Source: Dipteronia dyeriana (lineage: Eukaryota > Streptophyta > Magnoliopsida > Sapindales > Sapindaceae). Taken from it: a DNA stretch of 64,000 nt. A program made the position numbers and the translations under genes. The first letter of the stretch is position 1. Every line of letters starts with the position of its first letter. Below the pieces are notes generated by a model, which worked only from the letters and a program-made list of their open reading frames with translations, made no database searches and had not been told where the DNA came from. Shown piece by piece: positions 22,213-34,359 of this stretch. The stretch is taken from positions 70,116,687 to 70,180,686 of the forward strand of contig CM065295.1 in NCBI GenBank assembly GCA_032871835.1, written 5' to 3'.

Positions 22213-24256
22213 ATGGATCCTACCCAGCAGCCTTTTTTCCCGGACAGTTTGAACATGCTGAACGATGCTTTTGATCTTCCAGCACCGACGTAAACACAAG
22301 CAGGACCTTTCAGTTCCACCGCTACACCAACATCATGTCCCAAAAAATTTACATCAAATGTCTGACGGTGTTTTGATATAGTACAAATGACACTCCTAGA
22401 CGGGACGACCAGTCCCAGAGCTAAATGTAAGTTTTGTCCTAAAGACTATTACAGTAGTAGGATTGGAACCGGTCATTTGAGAAGGCATATGGAGAAATGC
22501 ATGTCTGCACATGAACAGGTAGACAATACAATCTAAACACAACTACAAAGGCACCCAGACGGGTTCTGTTATGATGTGGCGGTACGACCCCACACACGCC
22601 AGAGATTGATTGGCACAATTCATTACACAAACTGATTAACCGATCAATTTTGCTGACAATGATATTTTAAAAGATTTGGTCACATCTACATTCAACCCCC
22701 AATATGAAATTGTTTATAGAACAATGACTAAAAACGATTTCAAACCCAAAAAGATGACTTGAGTGCTGAATTACAGCATCTAAGTGTCTCTGTTGCATTA
22801 ACCTCTGATATTTGGAATGCATGTTCTAAATAGGACTATTTATGTGTCAATGGACACTATTTAGATTCTGATTAAAGGATAACAAAAAGAATTCTAGGTT
22901 TTCGTCCTATGGATTTTGCACATACCGCTGAAAATATTTTTAATGTCATTATTTTTGTTTTAGAAACATATGAGATCACAAATCACATCATTTCTATTAC
23001 ATTAGATAATGCCTCTACAAACACTAGCTCTATTGCATTGTTTGTTGAAAGAAATATCCCACAGAATGGAGGTTATTTCTTCCATCAACGGTGTGCATGT
23101 CATATCATAAATTTAGTTGTACAGACTGGTTTGAAGCAAGTAATCGACCGTGTATATCACATCATAGATTCCCTTTATTTGATTGACAGTTATAATCCTA
23201 GATTCCAAGTATTCCATAAACACTGTACATTAAACGGTCTACGCCCCCACTGATTCCAAATTGATATGCCGGTAAGGTGAAACTCTACTAACTTAATGCT
23301 GGAAAATTGTTTGCCATATGATACAAGTTTTATAGGTTTTTATAACATGAAGCTAGCCGAACTTGGTAGTCCACAAGCACAAGCACTGACAACAGAGGGA
23401 TTGGTATGTGGCAAGGGTTTTTGTAGAATTTTTAAAGTTTTTTTACAATACCACTATTACTTTTTTCAGGGTCTCTTACCCCACATCTTCTCAGACAATC
23501 CTTCAAATAATGGAAATGTCTGAAATGTTAAACAATTATAGGGAAGATGATCATTTAAGCACTACAATTGTTGCCATGGAGACAAAGTTGAAAAAATATT
23601 AGGCTATCATCGATTTACTTTATGCCTTAAGTGTTATAGTAGATCATAGGGTTAAATTATCTTATTTAGAAGTTTTGCTTGAGTTTTTGGTACTAATTTG
23701 GTAATATATTATTTAGAGCAGGTTACTGACATTCGAAACAAGTTGTTCGAAGTTTTTCGTATTTATAAGAGTAGGTTTGGCGGCATTGACACCCAACCAT
23801 CAGCAGAGCCAGAGACAAAGCCGAAGCAAACAAGTTAGAGCATTCTCAAACGGTGAAAAAAAGACAAATCAACGAGTACTTCTTGAGGGCAAAGATCTGA
23901 CCCATCTTCTTATGCCGAACTGAATAGGAAACTTGAAGCACAGTTCGATGGTGTCAAAGATGGGAATAATTTGATTTGTTGTTATGGTGGAGGACCTACA
24001 GATATCCACCTCGTGACATACTAGTTATCCCCATGTCCATCGTGTCTTCAAAACAAGCGGACGCATAATTGAAGCAAGAAGAAGTTGTTTATCTTCAGAG
24101 ATGATGAAGGTATTAACATACCTTCGGGATTGGAAGCATGCTCAATAAAGGTTGCAAAACCAAACTGTAGATAATAAACTTATTCTTAATTTCAACAATC
24201 TATATGTTGATGAGGGTTCCAGTACTGATAGCAACCAGGTTCAGAACCAGAACTAG
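22213..24256 (+). pseudogene. hAT transposase, decayed
   Basis: The ATG at 22213 follows TATTTCAG|G and begins MDPTQQPFFPDS. A BED-type zinc finger is legible near 22420-22506 (AKCKFCPKDYYSSR, then HLRRHMEKC). The RNase H-like core is in the open stretch 22909-23253: ISITLDNASTN holds a catalytic Asp-type position, and FHQRCACHIINLVVQ is the conserved CxxH box. Later pieces read VR-NSTNLMLEN (usually TRWNST-ML), AMETKLKKY, and a dimerisation region with WWRTYRYPPRDILVIPMS then SGRIIEARRSCLSSEMM. Stops and at least one frame shift (near 24040) break it. The stop is at 24254-24256. The enzyme would have cut and pasted hAT ends; this copy cannot. Confidence 0.85.
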
Positions 24257-24729
24257 GTTATACTTATACATGTGCATTTAATTGTAAGTTTTAATATGGT
24301 TGCACTCTTTTTTACTTACTAGGTTTTATCCCATTGGGTTTTTCTTAGTAAGGTTTTTAATGAAGCAATCATGTAAATATGTAATACTGAATTCCGTAAA
24401 TCAAAAATAAATAAGTAATTCTTCATTTCATATTTCATAACTTCATCTATTTTTATTTTTTATGTTATTTTATCTTTATTCATTTTTTTAATTAATTTAT
24501 TATTAAGAATATTTAATCTATCTAACTAATGAAATTGGAATGAAAAATAAACAATTAATTTTTCATAATAATTGATTAAGAAGATAAATATATTGCAATA
24601 AAAATTATATTTACATAATTGAATTATTAAAATGATATTATGTATTTTAATTATATATTTTCCCTAAACACTAAATCCTAAACCCAAAATCTTAAAAAAA
24701 AAAAAATCAAAATTGGAATGGGAAAATAT

Positions 24730-24887
24730 TGGGTCCGGCCCGGCCTGCGTGCCGATCAGGTCCGGCATGTCGGTATTGGCCCACTTACCGTGTCGTGTCC
24801 CGATTTTAAAAAACGGATCGGACCAGACTCGATCCGTTTTCAATAAAGGACCATGGCAGGCCGGACTAGACCACATTTGCAGCACTA
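24730..24887 (-). repeat. hAT1 right terminus and GC-rich subterminal region
   Basis: It contains repeated CCGGCC, GGTCCGG and CGTGTCG words resembling those at the left end, and finishes with the inverted repeat CAGCACTA next to the target duplication. Confidence 0.65.
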
Positions 24888-25100
24888 GTTGAATCCTCTC
24901 CTGTTTTAACTTTCTTGTTTGACATGATTTACCCGGCGCATCAGTAAGTTACTTCTTTGATTGAGTTTGTGACATGTTCGATTTCTGATGACATGTCCCA
25001 AGTTATGGCTGACTTTTGCCGATGTGGCAATCATTCCTCTGCCATATCAGCTTTTTCTGGGTGACATGTTATTTGGACAAAATTTACCTGCAACATTATG

Positions 25101-26840
25101 TATATGCATAATCTCAAATTCTTCTGCAAATGAATGGACTATTACAGAATCCCAAATCGACTAGCAGTTCTGTAATACAAGGACATCGATATATGCTTCT
25201 ATAGATCAATATACATTTTAATTTATTCTCTTGTTATTCTATTTCTTTTTCTTAATATATATATATATATATGAACAATCTACAGAACAAAAGACAGATG
25301 GAGATGGACATTTCTTTAAACTATTTGTAGCATTTAAGGAAATCGACAACTTTTCAATTCCCAGCCTGCAAGTGGGAATATAAAATTTGTTGATTACAGG
25401 CCATGAACAAGAATGCTATACTTGCTCTTAAGTTGCTTATTGAGAAAATGGGAACCGAACCCAATAATCAAATCTGCCAAGCAATCATCTACCATTGGTA
25501 TCGTTAATTAATGAATAATAACGTTGCCAAATTGTTCCCTTAATGCACCACCTGACCAAAACCAAGTCTCCCACAACCACTGGCTCTGATGGCCCATTCA
25601 TGTTAATACAAATTTGTGGATAGGGCCTGCTTAAAGCGTACGAAATTTTCTTACAGAGATATCGTTTTGGGTACTCAATCAATTACCTCTTTTTATGATC
25701 TTCTGGGTAATCATTCATGACCATCAACACAAAGTCTTTATCAATCATTTCAGGTAACATTTTAAGCCATTGCATGCATCAATTTTAAAATATTTTTTTC
25801 TCACCTTAGCATACCAGTTAGCACCAGTTTTCTTAATGGGATCCATTTAGTTGTCAAATGTTTGGTGGAACAACAAAGAAGGCCACCAATTGCAGTGATT
25901 TGAGGGCCAAATGGGCACAGACGACCACACAGCAAGGACCACCACCATGTGCCAAACATTGAGGCACAATCTTTAGTCACAGTCATGCCAGTGTTGCTCG
26001 TCAGTGCTTAGGCAATATTGGAACACTTTGGTCCATTGCCAGAGAATTTTAATTGATCTTTACTTGGCCCGTTTAGGCAATAAAATGTGCAACCAGAGTA
26101 CCAGACCCCTCACTAGTCACATCCCACTTTGCTCACGGTCCTGTGTCATGCTTGGACCATTGCAACCAATTACATGGATGGATTAGGATCTCCATTGATA
26201 GGAACTTGCATCTGCTCGAACATCAAACTTTGTGATCATTTAATAAATTTATTAATTACTTTCTTGCTAGTCAAACCAAATTTGTTTGGGGAGGGGATTG
26301 AAATTTGGGATCTCAACTTTGTTGAAAATGCGTGGTTATTACCGGGCTGTTGCCTTCGACTACAGTCTTCAAGAATTTTTCAATTATCAGCACATGGGCA
26401 AAATGATTTTTGATCATTTTAGGTACGATGGATTAAAATATTTTAGTTTGAATGTCAAATTAAGTCAACGTCAATGGTTTTCTTAACTTATATATTAAAG
26501 TCTTGTTCTTCATCTATGAAGGGCTGCATACCTTATGAAAATATATCGATTTTAATAAATTTTAGATTGTTATAGATGATGAGTTCAATTAAATCTACAT
26601 ATGAATAAAATTTGAGAATTTTTCGAATACTAGAATCTAGAACTATTTATCTAAATTTTGTTAAATATGAAGACATCAGAAAATAGGCGAAATACAGGAA
26701 AATTCATAAAAAATCAAATCAAAATTTAAAAAAATTCAGATCAAAATTTATTAAAATCGATTTATTTTTATAAAGATCCTTAACGAAATTAAATATTAAA
26801 TAAGGGATCCCTCATAAGAGACTCATTATATATATAAAAA
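25101..26840. other. Intergenic, no gene recognised
   Basis: Host DNA to the right of G1. Open stretches are short (under 100 codons) and have no family features. A short TA run lies near 25255-25272. Part of 25800-26200 is less AT-rich but shows no coding signature on either strand. Confidence 0.5.
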
Positions 26841-28074
26841 AAATTATTGTTAGTTCGAACTGATATAAGATATATCAGTTCCTTGGATGTGAGTTATTGG
26901 ATATAGTGGAAACTGATAAATCTAACTACATATATCATAGAAATTTCGTTTTTAACCACAAACGAAAATTTATTCATTAATAACCATTTTTTAAAGAAAT
27001 TACTTAAATATCCTTATATAAAAACCATCTCTAAACACACACTCTCTCTTTTTCTCTTTTTCTCTTTTTCTCTTTTTCTCTTTTTCTCTTTTTCTCTTTT
27101 TCTCTTTTTCTTTCTCTCTCCTCTCCTCTCTCTCTCCCCGGTCTCTCTCTCTCTCTCTATAGGTGATGTGCCGGCAAATTGTCGTCGGCACCGTCGTAAA
27201 AGCTAAAAAATCATCATCGCCCTCCTCTTTCCCTCACCGAACCTTTCTTTCTCTCTCCCCGCACCTCTCTCTCCTCTCTTTCTGTCTCTCCTATGCCTCT
27301 CTTTCTCTCTCCTCTCTTTCACGCGACATCATCGGCTTGTCGGTGTGCCGTCGCCTAGGCTTCACGACCGTCCAACAGCGCCGTCGAGCTCCCCCTCCGT
27401 CGGTGATGTGATCTGCATAAAAAAGGGGAAGAAAACAAAAAACCTAGAAACCCAGAACATTTCAAGTTTTAATATTTCAATTTAATCAAGAGTTCAAGTT
27501 TTAACATTTTAATTTATTCAAGGAAAACCTAGAAACCCAGAACTTTTCAAGTTTTAAAATTTCAATTTAGTCAAGATTTCAAGTTTCAACATTCTAATTT
27601 AGTCAAGATTTCAATTTTCAAGATTTCATGTTGTTAGGCAATATTTCAAGTTTCAAGTTTCAAGTTTTTAGTCGTGATTTCAAGTTTGGTTCCAGATTTT
27701 AATCATGATTTCAAGTTTGCTTCTAATTTTTAAGAAAAAATTAAATTCAAGGGTAATTTTGTAATTTATGAACATACACTGAATATTTTTTTAAAAAGTG
27801 GTTATTAATGATTAAAATTTAAAAAGTGGTTACTAACGAAAGTTTAATGTTTCCAATGACTATTTTTGGTTTTCTCTCTTGGATTTAAATGCTTTGACTT
27901 AGCTGTATGCATTTGTCAAAACATCTTTTTAATTCAATGGTCTACATCTAAGGAACTGATATACTTTATGTCAGTTCGAACTGACAATAGAAAAACTGTA
28001 TCATCTTTAAAATCCAATAGTCCACATTCAAGGAGCTGATATATTTTATATTAGTTCGAACTCACAATTGAAAA

Positions 28075-28080
<6 letters not shown>
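26841..28080. mobile_element. Inverted-repeat element with GC-richer core
   Basis: The left side (about 26847-26905) has TTAGTTCGAACTGATAT then ATATATCAGTTCCTTGGATG. The right side carries the inverse twice, near 27940-27995 and 28030-28075 (AAGGAACTGATATACTTT then GTCAGTTCGAACTGAC). Further in, TAACGAAAGTTTAATG (right) pairs loosely with TTCGTTTTTAACCAC (left). The core includes a CTCTTTTT microsatellite and a much more GC-rich block (27160-27415). An 85-bp tandem duplication (AACCTAGAAACCCAG, about 27440-27610) follows. Long inverted repeats around gene-like DNA suggest a non-autonomous Mutator-like element. No target duplication was identified. Confidence 0.45.
27044..27112 (+). repeat. 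CTCTTTTT microsatellite
   Basis: About eight uninterrupted copies of the 8-base unit CTCTTTTT, running into a general CT-rich tract to about 27160. Confidence 0.9.

Positions 28081-28110
<30 letters not shown>
28079..28110. repeat. AT dinucleotide repeat
   Basis: About 16 AT units between two candidate inverted-repeat elements. TA-rich sequence at element edges may reflect a preferred insertion site. Confidence 0.9.
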
Positions 28111-28113
<3 letters not shown>

Positions 28114-29035
28114 AAATAAGGGTATATAGCACTTTTTCAATTTTGACTTGCACAACAATCACGACATTAGTAACACTTGTTTTATTAGCACTAAAATAGG
28201 CGGTGAAACCAAAATACCCCACTTATTCTTTTACTTTTATTTTTCATTTTTAATTTTCTCTATTTTTCTCTCTCCTTCTTCATCTCCTTTCACAACTCAC
28301 ATAAACTTCTCTCGGATTTTTTTTTTCATTTTAATTTGTTCTCACTTTGTTGGTAAATTTTGAGACCAAAATCGAAGTCCACCCATGGTTTTCTTTTGTA
28401 TTTTTTTCTCTTCAATTCGAGACTTATTTACAATTTCGAGATTTATTATATAAGATTCGAGATTTATTGGGATAAATTCAAGACTTATTGTGTCAAATTG
28501 GAGACTTATTGGTAAAATTCGAGACTTATTTGAAAAATTTTGTAACTTATTTTAAAAAACCGAGACATGTTTTTTTCTACTTCTTCATTGCGATGGAGGT
28601 CTGTTCAATGGTGAAAGTGACGAGCTGACAACGGTAATGATTGACTCCGGAGATAGTCAGGTCTGGAATATCAGGTGACGATGAGTTCATTGGTACCATC
28701 GGTTTCGTCAGATTCACGACGGATCGTCACAGATCTGACGTTGAAGGTTCGTCGACAGCTTTGTTTCTCTTTCTACACAGCTTAAAACTGAAAACGAACA
28801 CTTCGATTACAACGATTGACACTCGATGAACGTTTTCCAAATGGTTTTGTCGGTCAACTCACCAATCGGCGATGGAAACTCCATCAATGGAGGTTTTTGA
28901 ATAAATAAATAAATAAGAAAAGAGAAAAAAAAAGGACCGATAAGAGAAAAAAATAGAAGAGAGGGGTATTTTTATCAAATTTGATGCTAATTGCACAAAT
29001 CAATCCCAAAAAGTATTATAATATATATATATATG
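28111..29035. mobile_element. Second candidate inverted-repeat element
   Basis: The left end (GCACTTTTTCAATTTTGACT at 28129, then TTGCACAA) resembles the complement of the right end (ACTTTTTGGGATTGATTTG, then TGCAATTAG, around 28985-29015). Both are followed inwards by a TACCCC-type motif. The core has a minisatellite and a block with higher GC (28600-28880). The repeat arms are only moderately similar, so the call is tentative. Confidence 0.3.
28415..28570 (+). repeat. GAGACTTATT minisatellite
   Basis: Six or seven diverged copies of a unit of about 25 bases built on AATTCGAGACTTATTTG. Confidence 0.7.
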
Positions 29036-32000
29036 TTAATGTGAGTAATAATAGAAGGAAAAAAAAAACAAATGTATAAACTTAGGTGGTGTGTTATGTG
29101 ATTTGATTTGAAAGTACAGTGTTTTGGAGAAGGGAAACTTGCTTCTTTATTTATTGTAACTATGGAGGATACGCTCATCACTCTAGCTCCTAATCTTCTA
29201 TATGGCTATATTAGAAAATGTCATTTGCCCGAGATGGAGGAAGCTTTTACCAACCTCAATCGACGACGTCAAGACTTTCTTCACCTCTTAATTGGATTCC
29301 TACTATTGAAACTAATTAGTAACTAGTTAAGAGTCGTTTGTTTTTTTGTCTGAAAATTTAACGGTCCTAAATTTTATTGAAAACTGAATAATAATTGAAA
29401 CCCTAATTTGAATGACATGTTTGTTTTCTATTTTTATCATCTCTGAATAGAATATCGATTTGTTTGTTTTTTAAATTTAAAATGATTTAAAAACAATTAA
29501 TTTAACATTTATAACTTTATTATTATTAATTATTATGTATTTTTATTTTATGTGATACAAACAACTAAATAAAAATAATTTAACAAATCTTAAACCACTT
29601 TTATGTAAAAATTACAATATATTATTCATGACTAAGATATGATAAATAATTGTTTTTTTTAAATAAGATAAATAATGATTTTGATTTAAAAAAAAATAAT
29701 TCAAGGTTCAACGATAGTGTTGAAAGTGGTAATGTGATTAATTTTTTTTAGATGTTTATTATAAGTAATAGATTAAAAGAAATAAATTTGTATAATATAA
29801 AATTATGATAAAACTGAAAATATGTTATCTTTGATAGAATAATCTTTAAATAGAATATATTACATGCAATTGAGTGATTTGGAATTAAATTAAAAGTCGG
29901 GATTTCTTACTTCTAATTTTAAGTTGTTTTTTTAGTATTTTTAAATTGTTTAACCACCGAACAACTTAAATAAACAAACAAAAACAATTTAATAATTTTC
30001 ATTCAGATCCATTAAGTTTGAAGTAAGAAAAAAAAAAATGAACTCTTTCGATCCAAATTTATTCGAGGACATCTTCTCCTTATCCCTTACCGGTCAGTTT
30101 TTAAGTGTCAGTTAGTTTTATTCAATAAGTTGATATAAAAATACACTTTTAATCAAAAATAGCTTAATAAACAACTCTTGTTAGGGGTTAACGTGTGGGA
30201 GAACTTCCGAGGTTTACGAAAGACAGCCCTCACTAGGCTTTGAAACTTCAATTTTATATTCACTAGACTTCCAATTGAAATTAAAACAACAAATCCCTTA
30301 AATTAAGGACCACTTCAAAGCTCAAACCCTACAACTATTTCGCTCTCTTTTAAGGACTAATAATAATGAGGACCACTTCAAACACGTACACCTAATCCCA
30401 TCCCCACTTTCCACCCCTTTCACCGAATACTGTGGCAATATGACCATATTCCAATTTCAATTCAAAAAAAAATAAAAATAAAAAATGAAAAACCATGTTG
30501 CAAACTAATACTCATGTAGGACGAACAACTCTATTTACCCAAATCATCAACATGGTATGAGACACTCTAAAAATAGGATTAATATTAAAAATCTTTTCTT
30601 ATTTTTAAACTAGTATCTCATGCATAGTAATAAATATTTTTATTTTAAAAACCTTTCCAATAAACTAACATTATTAACATTCCGTTTGTATCAACTATTA
30701 AAAAATCTAAAATATTCTAATTTAAGTTTTAATTATTTGAATTGACCATCATATTCTCGTAATTTTACTAAATAAATTAATAAATTGGTATAAAAAACAA
30801 AAATAAAGTTATTTTATGGATAATTTTACCGATAAAAATAACAAAATTACAAATCGATTAAAAGCATTGAAAACTCCAAAGTATACATATCCTTCAAATC
30901 TACATCATTGAGAATTTGAGATTGCAATTTTGAGTAATTTAAGTTCAACCATGCCGAATTGCCGATGTAAGCAGAATATATAATGCAAGATAAGGTGTTC
31001 CAGTAATATGCTCTTCAGATCTATGCCAATGAGATCGTAACCCTGTAATATCCCAACATATATTGCAACATTTCACAAAACCGCATATAAAACTTAATCC
31101 ACAGTTTATAATGCGCTAATGGTGTGCTCTAGAATTATTAATTGAAAGATACACTTGACATGGCCACCGGAGGCAAGAGAGAGTAAGACTAAGAGCCCTT
31201 GTGCACATGTCGTCGGGCCATTATCAGCTGTTTTTTCAGTAACCACCCACCCACCTAATGTGGGTCCCAGTTGTCCACGTCATCCCCCCCCCCCCCCCAT
31301 CTCAATCAATCAGGCACAGGCCTGTTCCCCACTCAACTTCTTCAGTGAAGTGAATATGAGAGCCACGACAAACCGACCCTTCTAAGCAATCCACCTATGA
31401 CGTTAAACCACGTGTCCCCTACCATTAAGAAACCCCACCCCACTATTACCGCCACATGGACTCATTATCACGCATGGGAGTGGTCACAACCACATGGGCC
31501 CCCACCACTACCCTCAAAACCCAACCGACTGGTACACTCCACGCTCTCCTTGTCCGTACATTTCTATTTAACAACTGAAAATAAAACCAACAACATGCAG
31601 TTATTATCACCATTAACTGTTTCATGATCGCGTGGCACCCCTTAACCTGGAATTTTGCCTTTGATTGCTGTATTAATCCCGCTAATTGGAGATTATTTAA
31701 CTAAATTAACTGAGATATTAACAAATTAATAGTACTATGTAGCAAGTTAACAAACTAATCCCACTAATTAGAGATTATATATATATATATAAAAAATGAA
31801 GCTAATTAACAAACAAAACACTCTATACTTGCTCTATATTTTCTTGATTAATTTACTTCAAGATACATTAGGATAAAAATCTCCGAAAAAAAAATAGAAA
31901 TTAAGAGAAAAAAAAAACTAACATGAAAGTTAGTTGCACATGAACATCCAAGATCAAACCCAAACAACTTCCAAAATCACCCCAAAAGGAAAAAATAAAA

Positions 32001-32088
32001 TAAAAATTAATATAAAAATTTACATAGAAATTAAGTCATATTAATATTTTGATATAACTCTCTTGATTTCTATTCCTTGAATTGTTTG

Positions 32089-32126
<38 letters not shown>

Positions 32127-32198
32127 TTTTTTGGGAGAGATTTTTTCTTTTGTAAAAAGAAAAAACATTTTTGTAGTTAATTAAAAGTTGAGAGAGAT
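29036..32198. other. Intergenic, 3' flank of the Dof gene
   Basis: Strongly AT-rich with many A and T runs. A GC-richer part at 31150-31640 contains a 15-base C run (about 31284-31298) and a CACGTG G-box at about 31409 (CCACGTGTCC), but no convincing exon. An AT repeat at about 32095-32122 lies just past the Dof stop codon, in its likely 3' UTR or terminator region. The open stretch at 29108-29326 (72 codons) has no recognisable features. Confidence 0.5.
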
Positions 32199-33131
32199 TT
32201 ACGGGAGATAGAGACTAGGGTGATGATCTTGATCATTCCACTGAGCACTCTGATTCCAATACGATGCATGATCAACGGCGTTAGGAAGATCAAACAAGCC
32301 TTGATCACCACCGCTGCTTCCCTGCCAATCCAACGATCCAAATCCACCATCATTCCCTGATCTATCCTGCAAAGCTGATAACTCATTCTGAACCGTCTGA
32401 TCAAGCAACCCACTTGTCATGTTCGTCTGATGCTCTTGCAGTTGTTGTTGTTGTTGCCACTGCTCATGAGTCTGTTGAACATGTTGAGTATTCAACAAGT
32501 TACTGAAACCAAAAGACAATCCATCGTTTGAAGATGACGTAATCAGACTCGTAAAACTCCCAATCTCTGAAAATACCCCACAATCAGAACCCTGCTCCAT
32601 CAACGCCGCTGTCGAAGTCTCGAAACCAGAGTTGTTGTTGGTGAAAAACTTGTTGTCACTCAAATTCAAAACATTAGACACTGAACTTGAAGAATGTACG
32701 GACACCGTTTCAACATTCGTATTATTCGTCGTTACGGTCAGACTGGAGCTTTCACTACTTGAATGAGAATTCGTCTTGGGCTGATCTCTTTGAGACGTCG
32801 GTGGTGGTTGCTGCGGTTGTGGGTGTGGTGTTTGTGCAGCGGAGGAGTCCGAAGAGGGTTTTGGCTTGGAGCTGCGTTTAGTCTTCCGGCAGCCACCGCC
32901 GACAGGAACGTTACGGAGGACACCTCCCTTGGTCCAGTACCGGCGACAACTCTTGCAGAAGTGACGAGGCTGAGAGAGATTGTAGTTGTTGTAATAACAG
33001 AACTTTGTGTTTAAAGAATCACAACGAGGGCACTTGAGTGCTTGGTGGTTCTGGTGGTTGTGGGGGCGTAACCTTCGATCTCCGCCGCCGCTAAACAACC
33101 TGCCTCCGCCGATTGAGTGGATATCTTGCAT
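32199..33131 (-). CDS. DOF5.4: Dof zinc-finger transcription factor, DOF5.4/OBP4-like
   Basis: A single open frame of 310 codons with an ATG at 33131 and TAA at 32199-32201. The Dof domain is complete: Cys34, Cys37, Cys59 and Cys62 in the CX2CX21CX2C pattern, with [19 protein letters not shown] between and [20 protein letters not shown] after. Dof proteins bind AAAG cores in plant promoters and act in the nucleus. The N-terminus [10 protein letters not shown], the [10 protein letters not shown] segment, the VFSEIG segment, the [14 protein letters not shown] box and the C-terminal SLYLP all recall Arabidopsis DOF5.4 (OBP4), a regulator linked to the cell cycle and cell expansion. A Gln-rich stretch (about residues 228-238) and Ser/Asn-rich linkers are typical. 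No introns are needed. A recent paralogue within the same Dof subgroup is possible. No defects are seen. Confidence 0.95.
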   Translation of the reverse strand: MQDIHSIGGGRLFSGGGDRRLRPHNHQNHQALKCPRCDSLNTKFCYYNNYNLSQPRHFCKSCRRYWTKGGVLRNVPVGGGCRKTKRSSKPKPSSDSSAAQTPHPQPQQPPPTSQRDQPKTNSHSSSESSSLTVTTNNTNVETVSVHSSSSVSNVLNLSDNKFFTNNNSGFETSTAALMEQGSDCGVFSEIGSFTSLITSSSNDGLSFGFSNLLNTQHVQQTHEQWQQQQQLQEHQTNMTSGLLDQTVQNELSALQDRSGNDGGFGSLDWQGSSGGDQGLFDLPNAVDHASYWNQSAQWNDQDHHPSLYLP

Positions 33132-34359
33132 TCTGTACTAGCTTTTTCAGCTTGAACTACAAAGATTTTGACACCCAATTGATGGAATTGTAGTAAAACA
33201 CCAAGAATTTGATCAATTTAACTGTTGAGATTACAGGAAAAACGATCCACACATTTGTTGGTCTGAAAAAAAAATCTCTTTTTTTTTCTTTTCGCTGTTG
33301 TGTGAACCAGTGAATTGAAATGGAATGCAAGTTTGTGTGTGCACGAAAAAACGATGAAAGATGAACTGAAATTCTGACAAATATCCCCTCCATATCTTCT
33401 AGTGACATATTTCAGTCCAATTACCAAATTATCCTTCTACCATCACGAATTTACTCATATTCCGTAATAACATTGAATTTACTAAAATGCCCCTATCATA
33501 TAGGTTCCGCTGGCCGTTTCATTGTAGGGGTTGTTTTGGAAATTGCTGGCCTTTTATCGGGGTTGACGAAGCACGCATAAAAAATATGGAAATCAGGGCC
33601 GTCAATGGGTGGACACGTGGACGGAGAAGAAGTGGAGAGAGTTGATGTCCACAAAATCAGGTTGTCTACTTGTCGGCCACCCTGTTTATCTGCTGTTCTA
33701 TCTTGGTGTCAGTACAATTGGTTCTTAAAGCGCCACGTTGTGTATTGTAATTGGTGAGTTGTCAAAAATGATTTTTTTAACACTTAACGGTGGAGGTTAC
33801 TGTACCACGTATCTGACCCGGATACTGATTACGGAGTAACAACTGGGGATTGATCTGCTTATGTAAACCGGATAGTTTATTGCAAATTTGCAAATATCTT
33901 CAGATTTTCTTCCAGTTCCGGATGCTGAATAAGATCGCGTTATCAGAAAAGTATCCCTGAAATCATGCCACAAATATTTACAGAGTTGGCGTCTTGGCGA
34001 CTGCATGAACTTGTACATTCTTGCATTTCCATATTATACTTTTTTCTATATGTTTATTTTTATATTATTTGATAAATAGATTATTTGGGGTATCTCTTGT
34101 TGTTTGTAATGCTTGGTCAAAACCTTTGACATTTACAAAATTTGAAACTAATTGAAGTTGAGGTGGCACAAGGTCACCCTTACGTTAATGAAAATATAAG
34201 TAGTTTCTTTCGGGGATGAAACCAGATATTTGTACCGGGTGACCAGTGGAAAGTTTTATATAGATAAAAATTATACTATATAATATAAAAAAAGTCATTT
34301 TGATGGCGAATCTCGATGTTACGAGAGAATTCTTATCAGTTAAAATAAAAAGGTATATA
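33132..34359 (-). promoter_or_regulatory. Dof gene upstream region
   Basis: About 1.2 kb between the Dof ATG and the hAT2 insertion. On the minus strand a TATA-like CTATATGAT lies at about 33495-33503, giving a possible leader of about 330 bases. A G-box/ABRE-type ACACGTGG lies near 33611-33618. CT-rich and AAAG words near 33250-33300 sit in the likely 5' leader. All these are sequence-only candidates. Confidence 0.4.

Larger units (their letters stand above)
20466..24887 (+). mobile_element. hAT (Ac-like) DNA transposon hAT1
   Basis: It has an exact 8-bp target duplication GTTGAATC at 20458-20465 and 24888-24895. Terminal inverted repeats start TAGTGCTGTAAA at the left and TAGTGCTGCAAA (complement) at the right. 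GC-rich subterminal zones lie at both ends, and a decayed transposase occupies 22213-24256. The 8-bp duplication, short inverted repeats, BED finger and hATC-like end fit the hAT superfamily. Orientation follows the transposase. The ends look mobilisable, but the transposase carries many stops. Confidence 0.9.
1368..25095 (-). mobile_element. Gypsy retrotransposon G1, host of three other elements
   Basis: The outer limits are set by a perfect 5-bp direct repeat TTATG at 1363-1367 and 25096-25100, directly abutting TG (1368) and CA (25095). On the minus strand the order is 5' LTR (25095 down to 19734), primer-site region, gag, protease, then a remnant of the 3' LTR (1541 to 1368). The gag is split at 3986/18729 by element A, and the 5' LTR is split at 20465/24896 by a hAT transposon. 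Removing A joins the two gag halves in one frame, apart from decayed codons. Reverse transcriptase and integrase are missing. The protease resembles that of G2, so both probably belong to the same broad Gypsy group. The element is dead. Confidence 0.85.
19734..25095 (-). repeat. G1 5' LTR, split by a hAT transposon
   Basis: The LTR consists of 25095-24896 and 20465-19734, about 930 bp in all. It starts TGTTGCAGG (minus strand, at 25095) and ends TGTAAACA (at 19734). The inner 175 bases match the remnant at 1368-1541. The interruption at 20466-24887 duplicated GTTGAATC. Confidence 0.8.

Noticed and set aside
27163..27411. An 82-codon Ser/Leu-rich frame
   Set aside because: Low-complexity translation of a CT-rich tract without conserved motifs. 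It may be a captured untranslated region, but I would not call it a gene.
29108..29326. A 72-codon frame beginning MKVQCFGEG
   Set aside because: No recognisable family, no promoter or neighbouring gene support, and the length is expected by chance.
31155..31627. Two 76-codon Pro/Thr/His-rich frames
   Set aside because: They cover a C-run and GC-richer spacer. Composition explains the open frames, and no splice or domain signals are seen.
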